This document shows positions 8,116-16,862 of a stretch of DNA of 34,008 nt, piece by piece. Below the pieces are notes generated by a model. The model did no database searches, had not been told where the DNA came from, and was given only the letters and a program-made list of their open reading frames with translations. Made by a program: the position numbers and the translations under genes. The stretch is taken from contig JAHHQV010000025.1 of NCBI GenBank assembly GCA_020026175.1, positions 1-34,008 on the forward strand. Reading direction: 5' to 3'. The number at the start of each line of letters is the position of its first letter. Positions within the stretch are counted from its first letter, which is position 1. The stretch comes from Phocaeicola sp. GTDB taxonomy: Bacteria > Bacteroidota > Bacteroidia > Bacteroidales > Bacteroidaceae.

Positions 8116-8146
8116 TTTCGTATATCATCCAAAAGTAGTACTTTAG
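8116..8146 (+). promoter_or_regulatory. Possible gyrA promoter
   Basis: TTTC at 8116-8119, 19 nt, then TACTTTAG at 8139-8146: one mismatch in each Bacteroidota element. The expected start lies about 40 nt before the gyrA ATG. It is the best candidate in the spacer, but weak. Confidence 0.35.
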
Positions 8147-8195
8147 CATGGTTTTAACAAACCAAAGGCTAATGTATAATTAATATTTTGTTTAA

Positions 8196-10787
8196 ATGCA
8201 AGAACAAGGACAAGACAGAATTATAAAAATCAACATCGAAGAAGAAATGAAGTCATCATACATCGACTACTCAATGTCGGTGATTGTTGCTCGTGCCCTT
8301 CCTGATGTGAGAGATGGTTTTAAGCCTGTTCACCGCCGTATCCTTTACGGTATGATGGAACTTGGCAACACTTCGGACAAACCTTATAAGAAATCTGCCA
8401 GAATAGTAGGTGAGGTACTGGGTAAGTACCATCCACACGGAGACTCTTCCGTTTATGGAGCATTGGTCCGTATGGCACAGGAATGGGCTATGCGCTATCC
8501 TCTTGTTGACGGACAGGGAAACTTCGGATCTGTAGACGGTGACAGCCCTGCGGCTATGCGTTATACAGAAGCGAGACTGAAGAAAATCGGTGAAGAAATG
8601 ATGCAGGACCTTTACAAGGAGACTGTTGATTTCCAAAACAACTTCGACGACACACTGCAGGAACCTACAGTGATGCCTACACGTATACCTAACCTTTTGG
8701 TAAACGGTGCTTCGGGTATAGCAGTAGGTATGGCTACAAATATGCCTACACACAATTTGGCTGAAGTGATAGACGGATGTATCGCCTATATCGACAACAA
8801 TGATATAGACGTGGAGGGACTTATGCAGTATATCAAGGCGCCCGATTTCCCTACAGGTGGATATATATATGGTGTGAGCGGAGTGAAAGACGCTTACGAA
8901 ACAGGCCGAGGACGTGTGGTGATGCGTGCAAGAACAGAAATTGAAACTCACGCAAATCATGACAAGATTATAGTAAACGAAATCCCATACAACGTAAACA
9001 AGAAGGAACTGATAGAACATATCGCTTCTTTGGTGAACGAAAAGAAGATTGATGGCATTTCTTACGTAAACGACGAGTCCGACCGCGAAGGTATGCGTAT
9101 AGTGATAGACGTAAAACGCGATGCCAATGCAAGTGTAGTACTCAACAAGCTTTTCAAGATGACTGCATTGCAGACTTCGTTCGGTGTGAACAATATTGCA
9201 CTGGTGAAGGGACGTCCTCGTCTGCTGAACTTGAAAGACCTTATCAGCCTGTTTGTCGAGCATCGTCACGAAGTGGTGATTCGCCGTACAAAATTCGATT
9301 TGCGCAAGGCTCAGGAACGCGCACATATACTTGAAGGTCTTATCATAGCTTCCGACAATATAGACGAAGTTATCAGAATAATCCGTGCAGCAAAAACTCC
9401 TGCCGAAGCTATCGCAAATCTTGTGGCACGCTTCCAGTTGAGCGACATACAGGCTCGTGCCATAGTTGAAATGAGATTACGCCAGCTTACCGGACTCCTT
9501 CAGGAACAGCTTCACTCTGAATATGATGAACTGATGAAACAGATAACATATTATGAAGAAATCCTGTCGAACAACGAACTCTGTATGCAGGTCATCAAGG
9601 ACGAACTTGTAGAAGTGAAGAATAAATATGGAGACAAGCGCCGTTCGGAAATAGTATATGCTTCGGAAGAGTTCAATCCGGAAGATTTTTATGCCGATGA
9701 TGAAATGGTAATCACAATTTCACATTTGGGTTACATCAAACGTACTCCACTTGCCGATTTCCATGCACAAAATCGTGGAGGTGTAGGCTCGAAGGGTAGT
9801 GAAACTCGTGATGAAGACTTTATAGAGCATATCTATCCTGCCACAATGCACAACACTCTGATGTTCTTCACTCAGAAAGGTAAGTGCTACTGGCTCAAGG
9901 TGTACGAAATACCTGAAGGCAACAAGACCTCGAAGGGACGTGCCATACAGAATCTTCTGAACATAGACAGTGATGATGCTGTGACTGCATATCTGAGAGT
10001 GAAAAACCTTAATGACAAGGAATTCATCAACAGCCATTATGTATTGTTCTGTACAAAACAGGGTGTAATAAAGAAAACATTGCTCGAACAGTATTCACGA
10101 CCACGACAGAATGGTGTAAACGCTATATCGATACGTGAAGATGACAGAGTGATAGAAGTACGAATGACTAACGGTAACAACGAAATCGTTATAGCCAACC
10201 GCAACGGACGTGCCATCCGATTCCACGAAAGTGCAGTGCGCGATATGGGACGTGTAGCTACCGGAGTACGTGGTATTACACTCGACGATGACGGACAGGA
10301 CGAAGTAATAGGTATGATTTGCATCAAAGATCCTCTGAAAGAAACTATCATGGTAGTTTCTGAAAACGGATACGGCAAACGCTCTGACATTGAAGATTAT
10401 CGTAAGACAAACCGAGGAGGTAAGGGAGTGAAGACGCTAAACATCACAGACAAGACAGGCTCGCTGGTGGCAATCAAGTCTGTAACAGATGAAAACGACC
10501 TTATGATTATAAACAAGTCTGGTATCACCATACGTGTGAAAGTAGAAGATTTCCGTATCATGGGACGTGCCACACAAGGTGTGCGACTTATAGATCTTGA
10601 AAAAAGGAATGACAGCATAGGTTCTGTATGTAAGGTTACTTCGCAGCCGGAAGAAGACATGGCAGATGAAGAGATTACTGAAAACACTCAGAATCAAATT
10701 GCGGAAAATATAGAAGGAAATGCTTCGGATAATGTTGAAAATCATGAAAACAATGATTTGAATACAGAAGACGAAAACAATAACTAA
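8196..10787 (+). CDS. gyrA: DNA gyrase subunit A
   Basis: An 863-aa breakage-reunion subunit of gyrase, which introduces negative supercoils with GyrB. The winged-helix domain carries the catalytic tyrosine in AAMRYTEAR (Tyr123). The quinolone-binding segment reads HPHGDSSVYGALVRM: Ser84 aligns with E. coli Ser83, while the Asp87 position is Gly88. The C-terminal beta-pinwheel has a GyrA box of the form NRGGKG (in RKTNRGGKGVKTL), which supports gyrase rather than topoisomerase IV ParC. The last 45 or so residues are an Asp/Glu/Asn-rich tail; acidic tails tune wrapping in other gyrases. A periplasmic TPR gene follows after 28 bp on the same strand, with no terminator between them. Confidence 0.98.
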   Translation: MQEQGQDRIIKINIEEEMKSSYIDYSMSVIVARALPDVRDGFKPVHRRILYGMMELGNTSDKPYKKSARIVGEVLGKYHPHGDSSVYGALVRMAQEWAMRYPLVDGQGNFGSVDGDSPAAMRYTEARLKKIGEEMMQDLYKETVDFQNNFDDTLQEPTVMPTRIPNLLVNGASGIAVGMATNMPTHNLAEVIDGCIAYIDNNDIDVEGLMQYIKAPDFPTGGYIYGVSGVKDAYETGRGRVVMRARTEIETHANHDKIIVNEIPYNVNKKELIEHIASLVNEKKIDGISYVNDESDREGMRIVIDVKRDANASVVLNKLFKMTALQTSFGVNNIALVKGRPRLLNLKDLISLFVEHRHEVVIRRTKFDLRKAQERAHILEGLIIASDNIDEVIRIIRAAKTPAEAIANLVARFQLSDIQARAIVEMRLRQLTGLLQEQLHSEYDELMKQITYYEEILSNNELCMQVIKDELVEVKNKYGDKRRSEIVYASEEFNPEDFYADDEMVITISHLGYIKRTPLADFHAQNRGGVGSKGSETRDEDFIEHIYPATMHNTLMFFTQKGKCYWLKVYEIPEGNKTSKGRAIQNLLNIDSDDAVTAYLRVKNLNDKEFINSHYVLFCTKQGVIKKTLLEQYSRPRQNGVNAISIREDDRVIEVRMTNGNNEIVIANRNGRAIRFHESAVRDMGRVATGVRGITLDDDGQDEVIGMICIKDPLKETIMVVSENGYGKRSDIEDYRKTNRGGKGVKTLNITDKTGSLVAIKSVTDENDLMIINKSGITIRVKVEDFRIMGRATQGVRLIDLEKRNDSIGSVCKVTSQPEEDMADEEITENTQNQIAENIEGNASDNVENHENNDLNTEDENNN

Positions 10788-10815
10788 AAATTGGATTTAT
10801 TAAATTTAAAAGATT

Positions 10816-12033
10816 ATGAAAAAGATTTTATTATCAGCAGCAGTGTTGTTCTCTGCATGCACTGTTTCAGCACAGGTTAGTGTGGTGAAAGAAGCAAAGT
10901 CTGCTAAAAGTGACCCGGAAAAAGCAGCGGAAATCATTTTGCCTGCCTTGAATGACCCTACAACAGCAGCAGATCCTGAAACATGGAAATTGGCTGGAGA
11001 CTTCCAGAAGTCTATCTACGATGAAGAAAACATGAAACTGTATCTTCCAGGAGGTAAAGCTGATACTACAAAACTATATAGCAGCCTTGCCAAAATGTTT
11101 GAATACTATTTGAAATGTGACGAAGTGGAACAGGCTAAAGTACAGAGCGGCGAACTTAAAAAGGCAAAATTGAGAAAGAAAATCGCAAAAGACTTGATGG
11201 CTGTACGTCCTAATCTTACGAATGCAGGTTCTGACGCTTTCAATGCCGGAAATCATGCTAACGCACTGAAGTTTTTCGGCTTATATTGTGATGCAGTTTC
11301 TACTCCAGTATTCTCTGATATGGATGAGATAAAGAACGATACTTTAGTTCCTTTGATAGCAAACTATGCAACTATTGCTGCAAGTTCATTGAAAGATAAT
11401 GCTGCTGTACTTAAGTATGCCAAACTAGGAAAGAATCACAAGGAAGAAGGTTACAGAGCTTTGATGTGTATGGCAGAAGTATACAAGTCAGAAGAAGCAA
11501 AAGACTCTGTAAAATGGTTGGCTACTATTAAGGAAGGTGTTGAAAGATTCCCTTCTCAGGAGTATTTCGTGGGTAACCTTATGGATAATTATATTCAGAA
11601 AGGTCAGGTAAAAGAAGCTCTTGCCGAAATGGATGGCATCATAGCAAATAATCCTTCTGCTTATTTCATGTATGTGAAAGGTGTATTGCAGTACGAAAAC
11701 AAGGACTATGATGGAGCAATTGCAACTCTTCAGAAAATTATTGACAAAAACGACGGCTTCGTAGCAGAAGCTTATTCTAAGATGGGTGACTGTTTCTTCT
11801 TCCCAGGACAGACTATTGAAGAAGAAAACTCTAAGTTGAGCATGGACGACCCTAAATATGCAGAAGGTGAAGCTAAGGTTAAAGAATACTATGCCAAGGC
11901 TCAGCCATACTACGAAAAGGCTAAAGAAATTGCTCCAGACAACAAAGCTTTGTGGGGACAGTTCTTGTTGAGAATCTACTGGAAACTTAACAAAGCTGAA
12001 TACGAAAACTTGGAAAAAGAACTTGGATATTAA
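10816..12033 (+). CDS. Secreted tetratricopeptide-repeat protein
   Basis: A 405-aa protein with a clear signal peptide (residues 1-20, cleavage at VSA|Q), so it is periplasmic or outer-membrane associated. The rest is almost entirely helical. TPR-like helix pairs are clearest at about 265-325 (KEALAEMDGIIANNPSAYFMYVKG, then DYDGAIATLQKIIDKNDGFVAEAYSKMGDC) and again at about 365-400 (AQPYYEKAKEIAPDNKALW). No enzymatic motif is seen, so it is probably a binding scaffold. It lies 28 bp after gyrA, in one transcription unit that ends at the strong hairpin at 12083-12127. A TPR protein after gyrA is a familiar arrangement in Bacteroidales, but what it does for the cell is not known. Confidence 0.88.
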   Translation: MKKILLSAAVLFSACTVSAQVSVVKEAKSAKSDPEKAAEIILPALNDPTTAADPETWKLAGDFQKSIYDEENMKLYLPGGKADTTKLYSSLAKMFEYYLKCDEVEQAKVQSGELKKAKLRKKIAKDLMAVRPNLTNAGSDAFNAGNHANALKFFGLYCDAVSTPVFSDMDEIKNDTLVPLIANYATIAASSLKDNAAVLKYAKLGKNHKEEGYRALMCMAEVYKSEEAKDSVKWLATIKEGVERFPSQEYFVGNLMDNYIQKGQVKEALAEMDGIIANNPSAYFMYVKGVLQYENKDYDGAIATLQKIIDKNDGFVAEAYSKMGDCFFFPGQTIEEENSKLSMDDPKYAEGEAKVKEYYAKAQPYYEKAKEIAPDNKALWGQFLLRIYWKLNKAEYENLEKELGY

Positions 12034-12082
12034 AATATAAGAAATATTTCTTATATAATCGCTTATAAAGGTATATTTTATG

Positions 12083-12127
12083 ATGCGGTTTCAGACTATA
12101 GTTTTATAGTTTGAAACCGCATTTTTT
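12083..12127 (+). terminator. Intrinsic terminator of the gyrA-TPR operon
   Basis: An 18-bp stem (12083-12100 with 12105-12122, one G-T pair, 4-nt loop) is followed by a T run (12122-12127), 49 bp after the TPR stop. The T run overlaps the -33 box of the next gene. Confidence 0.92.
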
Positions 12128-12156
12128 GTACAATAGACTTTTGTGTATTATTTTTG
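12125..12156 (+). promoter_or_regulatory. Promoter of the Sel1-repeat gene
   Basis: TTTG (12125-12128), exactly 20 nt, then TATTTTTG (12149-12156): both elements match the Bacteroidota consensus perfectly. The start is expected near 12163, about 18 nt before the ATG at 12181. The -33 box is built from the U tract of the preceding terminator. Confidence 0.8.
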
Positions 12157-12180
12157 CACCGAAAATTAAAGATATAGAGT

Positions 12181-13278
12181 ATGGTGTATACTATCACGAT
12201 TAGTTCGGGAAAAAAGTTTGATATAGATATGTTTCTATCACAGTTTGAAGTTGATATGAAAATAGAAATGGAAGGATATGACGATGAATATGATTACTTC
12301 TATTTGTTACGTCCCGGATTTTCTACATCTATGTTTCTTGTTGCAAGCAACAGAAAAGATGAAATAAGTGTAAGTATTGATATGCTTGCCTCATACGATG
12401 ACTATAAGTTCTTTCCCTTTATAACAGACTGTATAAATATCTATCTCAACGGAGAAAGTCTTAAAATAGATGGAAAGAGGGTATATGATACACTTGATGA
12501 AGAGTGGATTGCAGACTGCATAGGAGAGGAGGTGGCTATGCTGAAGTCTACTTTATCTGTTTTTCATAAATACTATCAAGAACTTCCGCTTTTACCGGGA
12601 ACATATGTGTCAATGAAACAATTGACCGATTTTGGAGTTAATCTTCATTCTTCAACTCCACGTATATATGGTTATATCCAGTATATCTTAAGAAAAGGAT
12701 TGGCTTTAACCTCTACAGAGGAGGAAATTATGGCAGAGCAAGAAACATTTTATGAGTTGTCAAACATTGAAGTAGATGTACCGCAACATATATCTATAGG
12801 AAGAGTAAAGTCTTGGCAGATAGATGGTTCCGAAACTTGGGAAAGCTATTCTAAAGAAGATGTTGACATTCTTGTCAATCTGTCAGTAAAGTATGTGGAA
12901 AACCGGGATATCTCGGATATTTATGGAGTTGTTATGAATGATATAGGTACTATATATCAAGAAGGCATCGGAGTTGAAATTGACGGTGAGAAAGCTATTT
13001 TCTGGTATGAGCAAGCAATTTTACATGGAGACTTACTATATGCAGCAAGCAATTTGGGTGATTTGTATAGAAAAGGATGCGGAAAAGTTAAATCGTCACT
13101 GTCTAAAGCTTTTGATGCTTACATGCATTCGAAAGATTATTATGCAATGTACAGAGTCGGTCAAGCATACGAAGAAGGCTGGATTGGTAAACCTGACATA
13201 GATGAAGCTATGAGATGGTATCGTAAGGCTGCCAAACATGGACATCATTTGGCTATCAAACGCTTGAACAAGCAATAA
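12181..13278 (+). CDS. Sel1-like repeat protein with unrecognised N-terminal domain
   Basis: A 365-aa protein without a signal peptide, so probably cytoplasmic. The C-terminal part holds three Sel1-like (TPR-type) repeats at about 250-283, 286-318 and 321-356; the last, DEAMRWYRKAAKHGHHLAIKRL, is the most typical. Sel1 repeats act as protein-binding scaffolds. Residues 1-240 form an alpha/beta domain rich in acidic and aromatic residues that I do not recognise. It contains no obvious catalytic motif; YDDEYDYFYLL (33-43) and an LPGTYVSMKQL segment (138-148) stand out. It has its own promoter and a strong terminator, so it is a single-gene unit. Confidence 0.82.
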   Translation: MVYTITISSGKKFDIDMFLSQFEVDMKIEMEGYDDEYDYFYLLRPGFSTSMFLVASNRKDEISVSIDMLASYDDYKFFPFITDCINIYLNGESLKIDGKRVYDTLDEEWIADCIGEEVAMLKSTLSVFHKYYQELPLLPGTYVSMKQLTDFGVNLHSSTPRIYGYIQYILRKGLALTSTEEEIMAEQETFYELSNIEVDVPQHISIGRVKSWQIDGSETWESYSKEDVDILVNLSVKYVENRDISDIYGVVMNDIGTIYQEGIGVEIDGEKAIFWYEQAILHGDLLYAASNLGDLYRKGCGKVKSSLSKAFDAYMHSKDYYAMYRVGQAYEEGWIGKPDIDEAMRWYRKAAKHGHHLAIKRLNKQ

Positions 13279-13420
13279 TAAGTATGATAATGATTGCAAT
13301 AAACTGACAGAAAAAAACACTATAATCGGTATTATGTTTAATTAGATTATGACATATCACAATAAATAGCAAGACGGATACCCTACTTTATAACTTGATA
13401 TAATTAATTTGCATTATATT

Positions 13421-13478
13421 ATCAAAAAAAATAAAGCTATTGGAGATAAAGAACTTCAATAGCTTTATTTTTTTTGAT
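13421..13478. terminator. Bidirectional terminator between the Sel1-repeat gene and dapA
   Basis: A perfect 22-bp inverted repeat (13421-13442 with 13457-13478) starts with eight A and ends with eight T around the core TAAAGCTATTG, with a 14-nt loop. It gives a U run in both directions and lies between two convergent genes, 142 bp past one stop and 18 bp past the other. Confidence 0.92.
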
Positions 13479-13496
13479 ATTTAATTTATATGTTCT

Positions 13497-14390
13497 TTAT
13501 AGTTTTATTTTCAAACTATCCAAAACCCTACGCATTTCTTCGTATGTAGTTATTCTTGTAGGAACCAATGGCAGACGTAATCTGTTTTCTATCATTCCCA
13601 TCATATTAAGCATGGCTTTTACTCCAGCCGGATTTCCGTCAACAAACAACAGATTAAACAATTCCGTAAATCTATGATGTATCGTTAGTGCGTTGTTATA
13701 ATCTCCTGCTAAAGCCAGTCTTGTCATTCTACTGAATTCCTTAGGGAAAGCATTACCTATAACAGAAATGACTCCTACAGCTCCAAGTGTTATAAGAGGG
13801 AATGTAATACAATCATCTCCCGAAATAACATCGAAATTCTCTGGTTTGTTTTTGATAATATCATCCATTTGTGTAATATTGCCCGAAGCCTCTTTAATTG
13901 CTACAATATTCTCAAAATCACGGGCAAGGCGCAGTGTTGTTTCTGCAGTCATATTTACTCCTGTACGTCCTGGAACATTATATAATACAATAGGAAGTTT
14001 GGTCGACTGAGCTATAGCCTTATAATGCTGGTAAATTCCTTCTTGAGATGGTTTGTTGTAATAAGGTACAGATATAAGCAATGCATCCACACCTGTCATA
14101 TCTTCATTTTTCACTGTATCTATAACACTCTGTGTACAATTGCTACTAACGCCCAAGAGTATAGGAACACGTCCGTTTACTCGTTCAATGACCAATGATT
14201 TTATTTTCTTCTTTTCTTCGCTGGACAGTGTTGGCGTTTCAGCTGTAGTTCCTAAAACACATAGAAAATCAATACCATTCTGTATCTGAAATTCTACAAG
14301 TCTTAGCAATGCATCATAATCAATACTTCCATCTTCCTTAAATGGGGTTATCAATGCAACACCCATTCCTTTAAGTCTTCTTTGTATCAT
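13497..14390 (-). CDS. dapA: 4-hydroxy-tetrahydrodipicolinate synthase
   Basis: A 297-aa class I aldolase that condenses pyruvate with aspartate semialdehyde, the first step of the branch to diaminopimelate (cell wall) and lysine. The Schiff-base lysine is in VAIKEASGN (Lys166) and the proton-relay tyrosine in LYNVPGRTG (Tyr137). The threonine pair lies in GTTAETPTL (Thr48, Thr49), with Tyr110/Tyr111 in SVPYYNKPSQEG; Arg142 follows the tyrosine motif. Length is typical. It lies downstream of ligA on the same strand, with 100 bp between and its own -7 element (14426-14419), so it may be transcribed separately. Confidence 0.97.
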   Translation of the reverse strand: MIQRRLKGMGVALITPFKEDGSIDYDALLRLVEFQIQNGIDFLCVLGTTAETPTLSSEEKKKIKSLVIERVNGRVPILLGVSSNCTQSVIDTVKNEDMTGVDALLISVPYYNKPSQEGIYQHYKAIAQSTKLPIVLYNVPGRTGVNMTAETTLRLARDFENIVAIKEASGNITQMDDIIKNKPENFDVISGDDCITFPLITLGAVGVISVIGNAFPKEFSRMTRLALAGDYNNALTIHHRFTELFNLLFVDGNPAGVKAMLNMMGMIENRLRLPLVPTRITTYEEMRRVLDSLKIKL

Positions 14391-14418
14391 AAATAAATAA
14401 TATTCTCTTTAATTATTA

Positions 14419-14426
14419 CAAAATTA
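14419..14426 (-). promoter_or_regulatory. -7 element of dapA
   Basis: TAATTTTG on the minus strand (14426-14419) is a perfect TAnnTTTG match. No TTTG at the right distance is seen. The start would lie about 20 nt before the ATG at 14390. Confidence 0.5.
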
Positions 14427-14490
14427 CTAATATTTTCAATTAAATCTATTTATTTATTACGTTTTTTAGCTAAAGTCGTAAAAAATAGAT

Positions 14491-16671
14491 TTAAAACAAC
14501 TTCAATTGTATATTCTTGTCGTTTGTTTTATCAGATTCTCCCCCACTTTTTATCATTTCATTCCCTTTTCCTGAAACAATATTACGTTTTTTTTCTGCAT
14601 TATTTTCCGTAGGCTTGATACTGTTATTTTCATGTTCTTCTTTTATGTTTCCCATGTCAGATGAAGAATCAATCATTGCAAGAAACTTATCTTCATTGAT
14701 TATTTCAATGTTTAAATTCTGTGCCTTTACAATTTTGCTTGGACCCATATTTTCTCCTGCAAGTATAAAACTTGTTTTTTTTGATATACTACCCACGTTT
14801 TTGCCTCCGTGTCTTTCTATCATGTCTTTGTATTCATCTCTGGAATGATGGGTGAAGACACCACTTATGACAATTGATTTACCTTTCAATATATCTGATG
14901 TGGCAGAAATGCTCTCTGTGTCAATTTTCATTTTAACACCGTATTCTCTTAGTCTTTCTACAAGTTTTCTATTCTTTTCACTACCGAAAAAGTGTATTAT
15001 ACTTTCAGCTATTTTATCACCTATTTCGTCTATAGCCACGAGTTCTTCCTTTGAAGCATTCATCAAAGTATCGATGTCCTTTACAGATTTAGCCAGTTTC
15101 TTTGCCACAGTTTCGCCTACAAATCTTATTCCCAAAGCAAATAAAACCCTTTCGAATGTTACAGATTTAGATGCTTCCAGACCTTTTATGATATTTTGAG
15201 CAGATTTTTCTCCCAAGCGTTCCAGGCGTGCAATGTCTGTTTCTTTCAGAGTATAAAGGTCTGCAGCATTAGCTATCATACCTTCCTGAAAGAATTGATC
15301 AACAGTTTCAGGGCCAAGTCCTTCTATATTCATGGCTTTTCTGCTGATGAAGTGTTCTATTTTCCCTTTTATTTGTGGAGGGCAAGAATCTTCATTTGTG
15401 CAATAATGAGCAGCTTCATCGTCAAAGCGTGTAAGTGGATTTCCACATTCTGGACAAGTGGTAATAAATTCTATAGGTACTGAATCTTGTATACGTGAGT
15501 CGATGTCAACCTCTGTTATTTTTGGAATAATTTCTCCGCCTTTTTCAACATAAACCATGTCTCCTTCATGCAAGTCAAGTCCGGCTATGACATCAGCATT
15601 GTGCAATGATGCACGTTTCACTACAGTACCAGATAGTTGTACTGGTTCAAGGTTTGCAACAGGTGTTACAGCTCCTGTCCTTCCTACCTGATAAGTTACC
15701 TTCAACAATTTAGTCAAAGCTTTTTCTGCTTGAAATTTGTATGCTATAGCCCATCTTGGAGACTTGGCTGTATATCCCAGATTTTTCTGTTGTCGTATTG
15801 AGTTTACTTTTAGCACTATACCATCGGTAGCTACAGGTAGATTTTTCCTTTCTACATCCCAATAATTGATAAAGTCGAATATATCTTGTAGTGTTTTTAC
15901 TTTTTTAGTTATTTCTGAAATTTTAAACCCCCATTTCCTTGCTTCCTGCAGATTTTCATAATGCCCGTCATATGGCAGATTCTCACCAAGCATATAATAA
16001 AGATAGGCATCAAGCTTTCTTGAAGATACTACAGAAGAATTTTGAAGCTTTAATGTACCAGAAGCTGCATTTCGTGGATTGGCAAACAGGCTTTCTTCTC
16101 TTGATTCACGTTCTTTGTTCAGTTGCTCGAAAACTTCCCAAGGCATGAGTATTTCTCCTCTTATTTCAAAAGTCTTTGGATAATTGTCTCCCTTTAACAC
16201 AAGAGGTATAGTCCTTATAGTTTTTACATTGTCCGTCACATCATCCCCTTTGACTCCATCGCCTCGCGTTACTGCTTTTATTAATTTCCCATTTTCATAA
16301 GTCAGTGAAATAGACGTACCGTCAAATTTCATTTCACAACATATTTCAAAATCTTCATTAAGCAATTTCTTTACCCTGTCATAAAAATCAGTAACTTCTT
16401 CTTCCGAATATGTATTTCCTAAAGACAACATGGGATATTTGTGTTCGACTTGTACAAAATCTTTGTTGATATCACTTCCTACTCTCATCGTAGGAGAGGT
16501 TTCGTCATACACTTCAGGATGTCTGGCTTCAAGGTCTTGAAGTTCCTTCATCAGACGGTCAAATTCAATGTCTCCTATAACGGGATTATTCAATACATAA
16601 TAGTTATAGTTATGAGTATGCAGTTCATCACGTAACTGTTTTATTCTTTCAATTTCAGATTTATTCATCAT
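14491..16671 (-). CDS. ligA: NAD-dependent DNA ligase LigA
   Basis: A 726-aa ligase that seals nicks in replication and repair using NAD+. The Ia domain (HNYNYYVLNNPVIGD, NAD binding) precedes the adenylation domain, with the active lysine in KFDG (Lys115). An OB fold and a four-cysteine zinc finger (CPEC...C...C) follow, then helix-hairpin-helix repeats and a BRCT domain (about 590-670, ISGVFTHHSRDEYKDMIERHGGK). After the BRCT come about 55 poorly conserved, polar residues that end in QLKLF (722-726), a motif of the type that binds the beta sliding clamp. The first codons are ATG ATG, so either methionine may start the protein. It has its own promoter and sits 100 bp upstream of dapA. Confidence 0.97.
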   Translation of the reverse strand: MMNKSEIERIKQLRDELHTHNYNYYVLNNPVIGDIEFDRLMKELQDLEARHPEVYDETSPTMRVGSDINKDFVQVEHKYPMLSLGNTYSEEEVTDFYDRVKKLLNEDFEICCEMKFDGTSISLTYENGKLIKAVTRGDGVKGDDVTDNVKTIRTIPLVLKGDNYPKTFEIRGEILMPWEVFEQLNKERESREESLFANPRNAASGTLKLQNSSVVSSRKLDAYLYYMLGENLPYDGHYENLQEARKWGFKISEITKKVKTLQDIFDFINYWDVERKNLPVATDGIVLKVNSIRQQKNLGYTAKSPRWAIAYKFQAEKALTKLLKVTYQVGRTGAVTPVANLEPVQLSGTVVKRASLHNADVIAGLDLHEGDMVYVEKGGEIIPKITEVDIDSRIQDSVPIEFITTCPECGNPLTRFDDEAAHYCTNEDSCPPQIKGKIEHFISRKAMNIEGLGPETVDQFFQEGMIANAADLYTLKETDIARLERLGEKSAQNIIKGLEASKSVTFERVLFALGIRFVGETVAKKLAKSVKDIDTLMNASKEELVAIDEIGDKIAESIIHFFGSEKNRKLVERLREYGVKMKIDTESISATSDILKGKSIVISGVFTHHSRDEYKDMIERHGGKNVGSISKKTSFILAGENMGPSKIVKAQNLNIEIINEDKFLAMIDSSSDMGNIKEEHENNSIKPTENNAEKKRNIVSGKGNEMIKSGGESDKTNDKNIQLKLF

Positions 16672-16695
16672 TTCATTATAAATTATAATATGCTA

Positions 16696-16725
16696 CAAAG
16701 ATACGAAAAACTGGAAAGCTTGAAA
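16696..16725 (-). promoter_or_regulatory. Promoter of ligA
   Basis: TATCTTTG (16703-16696, minus) is a perfect -7 element; TTTC (16725-16722) lies 18 nt upstream as an imperfect -33. The leader would be about 18 nt. Confidence 0.6.
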
Positions 16726-16821
16726 TAATTGAAAACCGTTTTTCGAATTACATAATATATCTTGCTTATCAAAGATTATCAAAAAAACATCACTACTTAC
16801 AAAAGTCAGTTGGATAATTCG

Positions 16822-16829
16822 TACTTTTG
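16822..16829 (+). promoter_or_regulatory. -7 element of trmD
   Basis: TACTTTTG (16822-16829) is a perfect TAnnTTTG match, about 30 nt before the ATG at 16863. The -33 region (TTAC near 16797) is weak. A Met codon at 16827 in the same frame overlaps this element and cannot be the start. Confidence 0.65.
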
Positions 16830-16862
16830 CAAAAACAACAGATAAACATTTATTATATATAT

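Larger units (their letters stand above)
7797..8195. other. 399-bp divergent spacer between clpC and gyrA
   Basis: No open reading frame or known RNA is seen. The spacer holds three 18-bp repeats on a 22-bp period (7847-7908), a locally GC-rich stretch with CGCGCG (7912-7955), a sigma-54-like element facing clpC (7996-7980), and a possible gyrA promoter (8116-8146). The part between 8000 and 8100 is plain AT-rich sequence, apart from a weak TTGG-N10-GC match at 8020-8035 facing gyrA. Confidence 0.7.

Noticed and set aside
8271..9326. 351-codon minus-strand frame inside gyrA
   Set aside because: Antisense shadow with Cys/His/Tyr-rich translation; gyrA is unambiguous on the plus strand.
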